Source of the DNA: Opisthorchis felineus
Taxonomy: Eukaryota > Platyhelminthes > Trematoda > Opisthorchiida > Opisthorchiidae
NCBI GenBank assembly: GCA_004794785.1
Contig: SJOL01008821.1
Span: 306,666 to 370,665 of the forward strand
Reading direction: 5' to 3'
DNA length: 64,000 nt
Under the pieces are notes generated by a model, which did not search any database, was not told the DNA's origin, and was given only the letters and a program-made list of their open reading frames with translations. How positions within the stretch are numbered: the first letter of the stretch is position 1; each line of letters starts with the position of its first letter. The position numbers and the translations under genes were made by a program. Positions 35,611-46,600 of this stretch are shown here, in pieces.

Positions 35611-36257
35611 TCAAGGGGATATAGATTGCGGTCTTCCAGGTGGCTCTGACAAATATCGGATTTTTACATGATCCGGAACCAAGATTACGGTAACAATAGA
35701 GGAATTTCGGTTGTCTTCGAGTTCAAGCCCCATTCTTCTTTTGGCCGTCGGGATGCGGTTTACGGTCACCCGCTTTACGTGGTCTATGCGGCTTAAGTGG
35801 TTGCACAACAATGCGCAGTCTTTTCCGATTATTTTAGCTCGTTTGAGAACTCCAATTCCCACTAAATTGTAGACAGACACTTTAGATGAAATTTGTCAAG
35901 CATTATAATGGGCCTTCAGTATAGGGAGCGTGGCTCGCAACCATGAAGAGGTGGAGACAATAAAACAGCTCGATAAACTTTGATAACCACGAGTCCGTCA
36001 CGAAGAGACTGGACCTTACCGTGGTGTGACGGTTTGTGCACCTCGGCGAACCAGTGAGCTATACTGGGGAGCGTCCGCGCGACACTCGCAGGGTCTCTCC
36101 TACCAAGTTGGTCAGTGTTTAGAAGTCTGAAGAACACAGTCTCCTGGTCATCCAGGTTAGGGGTTGGAATATGTGTGGCGACTTGTTTCGATAAAATGGT
36201 AATGTACTTGCATTTCCTGTCAAACTCTGCTGCCTTGCGGTCGGCCTTTTTAGCCAA
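35611..36257 (-). mobile_element. LINE reverse-transcriptase C-terminal relic
   Basis: Reading down the minus strand: VVIKVYRAVLLSPPLHGCEP matches the KVYRAV-L-x-LLYGCE motif after the reverse-transcriptase domain of many animal LINEs. Then RPIIMLDKFHLKCLSTI follows, and after a frame change GVLKRAKIIGKDCALLCNHL, SRIDHVKRVTVNRIP and PDHVKIRYL match the LINE order (hinge, HVxRM-x-RIPK, and the KDHVK tail). Stops after SLY near 35916 and a frame shift break it. I do not identify the upstream part (36080-36257). The clade is not certain, RTE or jockey-like. Confidence 0.78.
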
Positions 36258-36412
36258 AGGCTTTGATTGAGGACCCTAATCGTCCTCCTGTCTAGGTGTG
36301 GGCGCCCTGACAGTATCCCAGCCCACGTACAACCATGAATTGCGCATATTCAAATAAACTCATGCCAACCAGGTAGCGAAATATCAGTGTTGAGCACTTA
36401 TGTCATGCTGTC

Positions 36413-36517
36413 GATGATGATGATGATGATGATGATGCTGATGATGATGATGATGATGATAATGATGACGATGATGATGTTGATGATGATGACGATGATG
36501 ATGATGATGATGATGAT
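36413..36517. repeat. (ATG)n trinucleotide microsatellite
   Basis: About 105 bp of ATG/GAT repeat with occasional interruptions (CTG, AAT, ACG, GTT). It produces poly-Met, poly-Ser and poly-His open frames that are not genes. Confidence 0.96.
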
Positions 36518-36845
36518 AACCACGTGTACATTTTATTTGCTCCAAACGTGTATACATTGGTGGCCGAACGCACATCTTGCCTTGCAAGTTCACTATCGAC
36601 TGTCAATTCTGTGGAAATCGTGTTGTCTGGGCAGCTTACTATCACAAACAAGATGTTCAGTTAAACTCCAGTCGAGTTCCCCGTCAACATCAACTTATTT
36701 TCAGCTAACCTAGTATTCAAAACAACTTGTTGAGAGGATGTATTTAAAAGTTTGAAGATATTCTAATAATTTGAAACTCACACGAACTATTCTTCATAAT
36801 TCGTGTTCTATACTGAAAAATGGAAAACATTAAAAACTAACAAAC

Positions 36846-36975
36846 CTTTAATGAATAAATTATTTAGCCCCAAGACGATATACGGCAATTTCTGCAGTAT
36901 AGTGACTATGGTTCCCGCTTTTGTTGTAGAGAACGCGGGCACAGAAAAAGGTTGAAAAACATCGCTATACAGAGT
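36846..36975 (-). CDS. Candidate internal exon, unknown protein
   Basis: The acceptor is taatttgttcacag and the donor is TTAAAG/GTTTGT. The peptide includes FSVPAFSTTKAGTIVTILQK and YIVLGLNNLFIK, largely hydrophobic and beta-like. The family is unknown. Confidence 0.25.
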
Positions 36976-37467
36976 CTGTGAACAAATTAATATCCATTCA
37001 GACAAAGAAGCAAGTATAACGATTCGAAAATGTCACACGACATGTTACACTCAGAAGATAAGAAGCTAAACTTCGGAAAAAGTAAAAATTAGAATTCATT
37101 GTTTCTGGGAGCACCTTTGGGATTGAAAATTCTCTGTAAGGAATGTGGTCCCATACTTTCCGCAAACAATACCAAGTGAAAATCTTTTCGTTTGTAGTTT
37201 TTGAAACTACGCTAACAGATAACAAACAAGTTCATTTTGTCAAGGGTACATGCTGGTCGGATACGGGTTTTTTAAGTCCATGTGTAGATTCGCTAGCACC
37301 TACGTGTGCATAGGTGCGTGTACACTTTGTTCTACCCGATTCTCGATCCCCGTTCATCACTTTGCAGAAGTTGGTGCAGGGACATTTGCCTATTAGCGCC
37401 CAATCAAAAAGCAGGCCCAGGTAATTTTGTCGTAATTAGACTGTTGCTGTTTTTCTCCATCCTACAC

Positions 37468-37611
37468 CAGAAAAATGGACCGGACCAGCAACAATTCTGA
37501 AACGCACAGTGATTTCAACGTACAAGGGTGTCTGTGAAATACACGGGCAGAGAATGAAACGAAGCAAGGTGGATCTTTCGGGTGGTTTGAAACGAGTTGG
37601 TGGTACGGCCT
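37468..37611 (-). CDS. Candidate internal exon, strand ambiguous
   Basis: The acceptor is gttattggaatatgcag and the donor is TTCTG/GTGTAG. The peptide includes PLYVEITVRFRIVAGPVHFS. The plus strand of the same stretch (37510-37691) also has an acceptor (acgcacag) and a consensus donor (GAAAA/GTGAGT) with an open frame. At most one is real. Confidence 0.2.
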
Positions 37612-38427
37612 CTGCATATTCCAATAACTGGAATTTCCATAAGTCTTACGGAAATGAAATTCTGACAATGCGTGTTCTAATGGCAGGAAAAGTGAGTCTG
37701 TGCTTCGCTGTAATACCTATGTTTGTTAGTTTCCCAAAACACATTACCCGAATAAGACTGTAAGTAGCCAAACTGGAAAAACAAATTGATCGATTTATGT
37801 GCTTTCGCAGTTCAATCGTCATCAGACAAATTTTTGTGGCACAGCATTTTGCCGGTATTGCTATGTTGCGTCCGTAAAGAAGCAGTAGTAACGGGACACA
37901 GTCACATTTTTTGAACCGACATCGGGTTCAAACCCGGTTTTCTAGAGTAAAAAAATCTGACTTGCTCTTCTTTCCTGTAGCTTTAGTAAACACCCATAAC
38001 TCTTGAATCAGTAACACAGATATGGCACCCAATTTTTTCCATGATCATTGACGGTCTACAATCCCGCAGTAAAGTAATACTTCATATCTCTACAAACGAA
38101 CGCACTCAGACAGAGAGGGTATTTACTGTAACCCGTGGCATAAGCCCGGCTCCGCACTTAATTTATTCTCTAGTTAGCAATATTTTCAGTACATTAATAA
38201 ATTCCTGATACTGTAAACGACAGGCCGACAATCAATCTTAAGGTACCGGTCGGTAGTGCACTAGGGGTTCACATTTAAATACAAGGTGTCGGATGATTTT
38301 AGAGTAGAATTCCTAGTCTTACCAAAAGTACTGGCGGCTTATCTGGTTCCCTTTTAATGGTAGAACTTTCCTTATTCGACAGTTGTGAAGCATATGAGTT
38401 GGATGGCTCCTGCGTGGGAATTGCTGT

Positions 38428-38491
38428 AGGGAATGTGGGTGGGTTCTGGAGTTAATGTGGGGGGTTTCTGAAGGGAATGTGGGTGTTTGCT
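38428..38491. repeat. Short G-rich minisatellite, about 22-bp unit
   Basis: Three imperfect tandem units share the core GGAATGTGGGTG or TTAATGTGGGGGG followed by TTCTG or TTGCTG. The repeated GGG runs could form a G-quadruplex on the plus strand. No gene is nearby. Confidence 0.6.
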
Positions 38492-40226
38492 GTCCAGGAG
38501 AGTGGTTTCTTTACACAGGAACCCTCTACTTGGAGGATTACAGTATCCTTGTGTGCGTTTATTCGACCACCTCAGGGCAGGGAACGCGGAAGAATTGAAC
38601 CCAACTCAAATAATTCGCATTCCACCTGATTCTAATCAAACCCTACCGTAAAGCGCTTACTAGCAATTCCCTACTTTTTACCCATGGTTAATAGTGAATG
38701 CAAGAGCCTAGAGAACCACGCCTCCTAAATTCCAAATATTAATCAAAGTGCCAGAAAAACTCTCAAGTTTATGACGTTAGTATCTGATGTCAGCAAAAAA
38801 CAGCGGTGTAGCTTACGCAGGTCGCTGCTCCCATTTTCCACGCCGTTAGGTAAACTTTGTTCACTATCAGTGGCATAGGTGAGGACTGCCCCAAGTGTTA
38901 TCGAACAGCTTGCTTACATTGATCGGGTAAAATGAGCGGAAGTTTTTCGGGTTGAACCGGTTGTAGATGATGATACGTCAAAGGTGATAAAGAGCAGCTT
39001 CCTACAAGGACAGTCATCAAAATAGTTGCCGAACCTGATCTATTTACGCCCAAATACGTCAGGCTGTCATATAATACTTCAGTAGTTGTCAGTTAGGAAA
39101 TGTCACAGCTTCCCGAAGTGACATAAAAGTATGGCCTGTGAAAAATCATGTATGAGTTGGCAACTGAAGACACATGAAACCTGCTTGATTGTGGCATCCC
39201 TGAAATTATTTCACAGTCCAAGCGTTGCTTGGCTTTCTGTCAACTAACAATGATCCAGCGTAAGGCGTTGAAGCTGTCCGATAGTCTGCAACGTCTACCC
39301 ACCTGCCTTGTCAGTATGGTAAAAAATGATGCAGATGCGCGGCGTATGGACCTCGAAAATTATCACGGCAACCAAAAGTGGTTTTCCCATGTATAGTACC
39401 AATGACTGGATTCCTCAGTCATCAACTTCTGCCGAGGATCAACCTGTTTGTTGATTTTGGGAAACAATTGTTTGCCCAAATACTTTGTTTACCAGGAAAT
39501 ACTGAGGCTTGGTTTGTCAATACACACTCAGGTTTGTCACAGGCGCCACCTGTCAGGTAACGGATGATCTGGTAGTTTTGAAGGCTTGTCCATTCATGTG
39601 ACCAAGCTATGGGCTACTAAGTAGTATGTTTACGTGCGAAATTTTCTGATGCACTCAGATAATAGTTGTGTGAGATTATTGCATTCATCTACGACTATAT
39701 GGACATTCATATGTGTGTGGATATTTATAACTCTGTAAAAACCAATATATTCTGCCATGTAAACGGAAATTCCATCCATCCTAACCGTAATTTCCAGTCT
39801 ACAAAATGCAAACTACAAAGGAATGCGAAATATTGAAAACCTGAAGATAAGAAGGAAATATGCGAAATTGCGATGTTGCGTAATATTTCATCTAGCTAAG
39901 ATAACAAAACTACCGGTATCAGGATAAGACTCAATGTAGGTAAGCTGTGTACCACAAAAAGTTTCACAAGTGAAAAAACGTGACCGGAGGCCAAAAATTA
40001 TAATTGTTTTTAAGAATATGGCCTGGCGCAGATCTGTGCATTCAAATGAATTACCAGGCGAGAGTTATGAAAGGAGTGACTCTGTATTCTGACCACAACG
40101 TTTAAAGGGTTATGCAGTAATACCCACGGACATATGATTGTACCTGACTCTACGCTTCCGTGATCAAAATAAGAAATAACACATTAATTTGTCATTTGCA
40201 CTGGTATTTGCGAATAGAAAATAGAG
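38492..40226. other. No well-supported gene
   Basis: A short segment near 39500-39570 is bounded by splice-like sites on both strands (plus donor CTGTCAG/GTAACG; minus acceptor ttacctgacag), so neither reading can be preferred. I noticed nothing else. Confidence 0.35.
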
Positions 40227-40297
40227 TTGGTGAAAACTGAGTGACTATGTCTGAGGAGGACGAAAGCGATAGTGGGTAGTTTAAGAGTTTTCACCAA
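40227..40297 (+). ncRNA. Hammerhead ribozyme relic lacking stem II
   Basis: The 3-prime half, GAAAGCGATAGTGGGTAGTT and AAGAGTTTTCACCAA, aligns without a gap to the intact copy from GAAA (40262-40265) onward. Before it CTGAGGAGGAC is about 11 nt shorter, removing one strand and the loop of stem II. The outer stem is a perfect 12-bp pair: TTGGTGAAAACT (40227-40238) with AGTTTTCACCAA (40286-40297). It cannot form the normal core. Confidence 0.55.
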
Positions 40298-43200
40298 ACT
40301 TAAGATCAGTGTGTTCTGTCGAGAAGACACCAGCCTTCCTGGGACAACCGGGAAAAAATGACGGTTAAAATGAAGCCAAATGCAAGGTCAAATGCACTAA
40401 CAGATCTCTAGATGAGACTGCAAGATGCGAGAGCGTTGGATGCCATTTGTGGTGGAACCACGAACTGAAATGGCATCCTGGTAACTCACCTGAATCAGGG
40501 GTTTTCCACATTCTGAAACTATGAAACGTTAGATGGCAGTGAACCTTCATAAGACCACCCCATGGACCAAACACTACGTCACCAGATTGCATACATGGCG
40601 TGAAAAAAAAATCCGGAAGTTAATGAAAAGAGTTAAAAGTGAGGACCCTTTATGAGAACACCTGCATTTGTCTGCAGTAATAGGGTGCATGCCTATCTAG
40701 GCCGGAGACGAGAGTTAGGCCTTTGTATTGCTATTTATTATGTACAATCCTAAAGGGTTTCAAGAGTAAGCAGTGAATTGAAGGATTGATTGGGTTGTCT
40801 CAGATACTAGCAATAAAAGTGCCGCTTTCCAACAACCGGCGGTTTTTTCATCTGTAAGAAACGGGTTGAGCAAAATGATAGCCAGTTTAGCGGAAAATAT
40901 CAACACATGATTTTGAATAGCAAATTTCGCTCAGAAAACCGAAAGTTTTGCCCCAGGGTCAAGGATCTCAGCTTGTAAGGCATTTTTCTGATGAAGCTTG
41001 ATCAACATTATAAATCATATAAAGATAACACGCAGTGAGAGTGGCGCAGCTCGTCCTACTACGAGAAAAATGGTCCGTTTAGACCGTCCAAAAGCTGTAA
41101 CTTCGGGGTGAGCACTGTGATCAAGTTGTCAATCGAAATTTACTCACGACCGTACGCCACGGTTATTCAACTTCAGTTTATTGTGCAGTTTGAAGGGTTT
41201 ACATGAGGCAGATATCACTATGGTAGTGCGGGTTCTGCTCTAAGAATTATTCCCCGTTGGGCGTGCTCAACCTTTATATATTTGGTAGCCAGGATTGCAA
41301 TCAAAGCAAGGAAATTTTTAGAATGCATTTCAATTTTTATGCTATACACTCAGGACATGTTGCAATATGTTGAGCCGTTGTGGTCTCAGCTAAATAAATC
41401 ATGTAACCTTTTTTTGTAATCACCAAAAATGGGCTATTTCGTCCTCTTAGCATTACCGAGACAAGACCAGTTATCATTTCTATCCACCTTTACTGACACA
41501 GCTTTAGACAAGCGACTAGAGAAACAAATCCAGTTCTGCAACCACTCTTATACTGGTCTGTGAAAACGGTTCATAAACTGTTTAACTACCCCAACCATTA
41601 GTTACTGAGATACAAGACTCGTCAGACGGAAATTAATAGGATACTTACGCCATCGTAGTTGTTGTGATAGTAACCGAATGATGTCACGCGTATAGCAAAT
41701 GGCAAAACTGCAGCTTCCCACATTTCAGTGCCTTTTCGTTTCCACCAAAGAAGTGTGAAATAATATCTCATATGTCCCCACATTTCAAAACATTGATATC
41801 TATATGAATATATATGTACGATACCTGTTCGATCGTACGGACACGGTTTTCCACAGTTATTTTGAAATATTCGCCATTCACTCCAAAAAATGCAGCTTCC
41901 ATTCCTATTGAGTGAGCTGCCCGGTCAAATTTCCTTGAAGTACTTCTCGATAGCCCTGTTGTATGTAATTCCTAATATGCGACTTTAGCGCAATCCACAC
42001 ACATGGAAAAATATCATTTTTGGGACTGTGCAACAATACTCACCTTCAGTAGGATTGTGAGCCCGTGACTAGGATTCCAAGCACACCGACGGTGCAGATT
42101 TAAGGTCTTTTTTCTAAGAATTCCTTCAGGTGCGAGTAGTACGGAGTATTATCACCAACAATGACTGGTTTACCGAAGCTCCCTAAGTGTAACCCACTCA
42201 GTAGCTCCCACATCCGCTGGTTGTAGCATGTGACCTTTGACAATAAAATTGACAAAGTCGCTAAATGACACTGCACGAATAATGTGCAAGTTATTTCCCT
42301 TACTGCTGGTCAGAACAGGATGCGCTCGTGTGTCTCTCAGTGATCGACTTTTGGTTCGGCATCAAAAACGAGCAGTCTGTATCCTCTGTCTGCGTAATTT
42401 CAAAAACGAATCTCTTTCTCACTCGCCTCCTATCCGTTTGCTTACATGTTTCTTATATATAACGTACTTTTTTCCATCGAGGTACCTAGCCAGTGTTTTC
42501 AAACTCACGTCTTCATGGAACTCAGTAGGGTCCCAGGCTTAATGTGGTCAGCGTCACCGTCGAATCCCTTGAGTCAATTCACTACTTTCACTTTGCTTCA
42601 CTTCTTCACTAGGTTGCTTTTTGGAAAATGACTTCGAACTCATTTTTCATCCTGGAAGCTCAGCACCAGCCTCCCGATTTTTTATCTAGTAATCAGCCAT
42701 CCGCCATTTCATCCCAGTCAGTGCCTCATAAGTTATTCCACTAAATTCCATCCCAAAGGTTTAACTAACCAGTGATCGTATTTTAGCGCATTATAGGTTA
42801 TAAAGACAATATTAGCGTGTTTTCTTGTGGCAACCAACTATATCGGGTTCTTCCGGTCTAGTCTTTACATTATTTCGTTTGTTAAACTCAGGGATACAAA
42901 ACTAATCAACTGGATGAGAGTTACGTTTGTCGTAACTCGGTTTACTCGACACCGCAAGCAAGCCTGGAAATCTGTAAGGGCTTGCTGTTTTACCTACCGC
43001 TAGCACTTCAAAGGGCACCAGTAGCATCAAGCGATCCTACCGGACCTGGGCCGAGCCAAGTTAATTGGCCAGTCTGGCCTTTTCAGCATGGGTTTAACGG
43101 CCGTGTGACGGCACAGCTAGAGCACAGTATGGTAGTGTTTCGTGCCGCCCTCGTACTCATTCATCTCCGGTGCTCCATCGAGTGCAGGGCAGTGCTCGAC

Positions 43201-43440
43201 GGAGATACTGGTGCCACCTCATGCTCAGCACTCAACCATGTCGCTAATCTCTGTCCTGATTCCCCGTCATTGCTCTGACGAAATGACCAGCTAGTTGTTT
43301 TGCCCAAGAGCAGTGTTTATTGGCCGAAGATCAGTGTTCACTGGCCAGAGCTTGGCAAGAACTAGTGTAATGTTGAGCCAACTTTCCACAATGCGCGTAT
43401 TAGTTGTATGCCAGTAAAAGAATAAGCTGTTATGATTTCG
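40298..43440. other. No supported gene; one possible first exon
   Basis: A minus-strand frame from ATG at 40590-40592 reads MQSGDVVFGPWGGLMKVHCH and ends at a consensus donor TTCAG/GTGAGT (40488-40489). With no acceptor it could only be a first exon; I rate it low. Around 43000-43280 the sequence is GC-richer than its surroundings with a long plus frame, but I recognise nothing in it. Confidence 0.3.
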
Positions 43441-43640
43441 ACAAATACACTCATTTGCATACCAATTTGGTTTTGACGAAAGACTCATCCGGAGCCCAAA
43501 TGAATCTGTCGTTTATGATGTTTTTAAGCAATTGAATGTGCTGCACCAGGCCACCTCATGTTTCAGTTGGCACGATATTCGAGATATCGCTATACATGTC
43601 GAAGAGTTTTCAACAACCTTATGGGTAGTGCATTACGTCT
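43441..43640. mobile_element. Rearranged hammerhead-element fragment
   Basis: 43441-43590 matches the element body in minus orientation (ACTCATTTGCATACCAATTTGG; GTTTCAGTTGGCA). It is joined at about 43597 to TGTCGAAGAGTTTTCAACAACC in plus orientation, the segment that starts six bases after the cleavage site in the intact copy. The ribozyme core is absent. Confidence 0.6.
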
Positions 43641-46600
43641 AAGCTGCTGTGATTCTACATTCCTCATTGAAGAAGCCACATGATATCTTCAATGAGAAAC
43701 ACTGACAATTTGGCCTCCCAGTAGCTGTACTGGGAGTGTGGACACACTTGAAGTAACCAGTTGGTAAGAAACAAAGTCCAAATGGTGGCTTTACCCTTCA
43801 GGATAACAGTTGGAATGAGCAACATGAGACGATGCCAGGAAATATGTGCCACTATCTATCTACCTCCAAAGATGATAGCTTTTCGCTGGCATGTGACTAC
43901 TTCTGACACCTAAGCCAACCACCAGCTCTCCTTACTGCGACGGTTGATGATCACGTCGAGCTGTAAAGCGCACTGTTATGCCAACCTTCCGAATAATAAA
44001 AAATCAGCTGAGCTGGAATTCTATGAATGGATATGGCCTTCGATATCACGAGCTTTTCTCCATTACCAAATGTTTTGAAAAGCATTCGGTTCTACATCAC
44101 TGAACTCGTGTTACCCTTAGTTATCGTGTTCACCAGCTCGTCAGCTGAGTCCCAATAAATATATCAAATATGACCAACTTACACGGTCATCGAGAAGCGT
44201 TGACAATAAAATAAACTGACACTATCGTGGAAGTAGCTTAGGAGGACAGCCTCAAGCACGACAGGTATCAGTGTAATGAACCACTTATAAACAGGCTGCT
44301 ACATGTAGGACAAACATGCGCTTGAGAAGCGCCCACCGTCCAGGATAAGGCTTCACATACATTATCCGTCGACTCCTTGTCTGTCACTTATGTTTTTCGA
44401 CGAAAACCAGATAATATAGTGATTGACCCACGCGAAACGCACTCGCTGGCAGATCGAACAAGATAGTGTTGCGATGCCCAAGTAAGTAAAACTAAGGTCG
44501 ATATCAGGCGAGAGAATGGTAGTTTGGTATCAAAAAAGGAAATTAAAAGTTCCTGGAGATGAATGGCGGACAATCCCTGTTCGTTGATATAATACAAGCA
44601 AGCAAATTCCGATCTTATTTGCGCGAAACTAGACTGTCGGTAGAGTACAGCTGGTCAATATTGAAGGACTACCACTTTCACAAGATCTCTAGGAAACAAT
44701 TAGGTCACAGTCTGACATTTTATCCAATGGTGGAAACATGCTACATTCAAAGATTGTGTCCCTACAGGCTATGTTTTCCACCACAAATATGAATAGCAAA
44801 CAAGACAAACAACGTATCAGCTAAAATGAAAGATCATTCTGTGTGGTGAAGTAGGAAGGTCAACGTTACAAAAGCCTTCTTTCTGAGACCGACCCGACTG
44901 CTTCACACTTGTAAGCATTGAGACACTTAGTTTTTTTGGAGAATTCAGACCTCTGAAAGGCACAGATGGGAGCATTATCTAACAAATAAACCAGTCGTTC
45001 AATGAGGTCAGTGATTCTTCAGTAGGATGAAATCCGTCCATGATTATATTCACTTACATACAATCTTATTCCAGACCTGAATTTGAGTTGTTTTTAACAA
45101 CGCATTTCGTGTTGCGTCATCACAATAGACTAGACACCCGGAAGCAGCTGAACACCAGAAGGATCAAATAGACGTAAGCAGAACTTCCATTCACTGCCGG
45201 TGGACTTCCTTCTTGTTTTAGAATGTTGTAGAAAATATTTCAGGACCCCAATCAATAAAACGAAAACCCCTTGCCCTGCATAATAAAAACTTAGTTTGAC
45301 CAAAAATGGAACAGTTATGAAACGCACGATAACAACCTTTGACGTTTAGAGAGAACTGGTGACGCGAAAGTCTTTTGTAATTTCGTACAGAAAATGAAAG
45401 CTTGGATGTCATTTTTGGGGAAACTTTTTCCTTCATAGCTATATATATGCTGCTCACCACAAAACTATCTGGTGGATCAGAACGTACAAAATATGACACA
45501 TGACAAACTGCTATACCGGAAGGTGGATTTGAGTGTACTTACTAACCTACAAGGGCTCAATCGCCCCTGTGGAAAACTTTAAGGAAGGTTCACCATCTCA
45601 GCTATCGATAGTCTATTTTCCTGAGTTCTTATCCTTTAGTTTGATCAAGTATACCAAGACCGACTTGATACTGAATTTGACATGCAGCCTCCGATGGAAA
45701 TGCCGCACTCGATAGTGTTTTGTATAGTGGTAGTTATGTGCCACATGAAAACAAACTTCAAAACACGAGGACAAACCTGGAGTCCATGCTATCAGGCAGA
45801 CTTAGTAGAAGATAGGGAAATTCTGCCCGCAAGTTCCCTTTTACTTGTGTGATCTACAGGCTAACTTACGAATTAGTCGTCCTTGATGGGAGCTGAGGCT
45901 GACGTGGTCTAAGTCTCACGGAATATTATGTAAGTGTTTTTTGATTGGATGCAGTTCATGGGTAGGGATCACTGTAAGTGTAAAAGCGTCGCTCACCGCA
46001 ACGCTGCCGTCGGGACGTAAAAAGAGCAATTTTTGACAACGGTTTACGATTTGTTTCTTTTTATATCTTCTGTATAATTGGACCGTTAGCTGGTAGAAAT
46101 GTGGTGCACCTCCAACGCGGTCATCAATCCCTTTCTAGCTGCAAACAGCCCAGCCAGTTGAAAAATTTTTTCACTGCAATGTACCGTGTATTCAGAGTAC
46201 CTTGGGAACGGGGTGAGGTTGACGTTAAACGTAGCGACACATTTAAACCCCTCATCACGCGGCAGTCGGGTGAATCGTTTCTTCAAAAAAAGACTGTATT
46301 CTATTTTGAAATGTCTCGTGTCGGCCCCAAAAATCTTTTCGTACACTAATCGAAACGGAAACCAGATGCACAAGTGCACCAAAAGCAGCTAACACATATG
46401 TGTTGTCTCGATTGGTAGTATGCCTTAGGAACTGATTTCAGACCATGCAGAAAGTAATTTTGCACTTTCCGAACTTTTCCTGTATTGACTTGGCCAACTA
46501 AGGGGCAATAAGGAACGAATTTTATAGTGATTTTTCTGCTTGGTCAATCTCAATTGGTGTCCCGTCATTTTAATATGCAGCTACGCACGATACGTAGGGA

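Noticed and set aside
36384..36713. Poly-Met, poly-Ser and poly-His open frames
   Set aside because: They are translations of the ATG microsatellite and not genes.
37798..37825. CTGATGA ... GCGAAAG on the minus strand
   Set aside because: The intervening CGATTGAACTGC does not form a proper stem II, and no stem I pairing or repeat copy supports it.
37920..37945. GGGTTCAAACCCGG, like a tRNA T-arm
   Set aside because: It is a simple hairpin; upstream sequence cannot form the rest of a tRNA.
42982..43278. GC-richer plus-strand open frame of 98 codons
   Set aside because: No recognisable motif, no start context or splice pair that stands out; it could be an old repeat or a local composition change.
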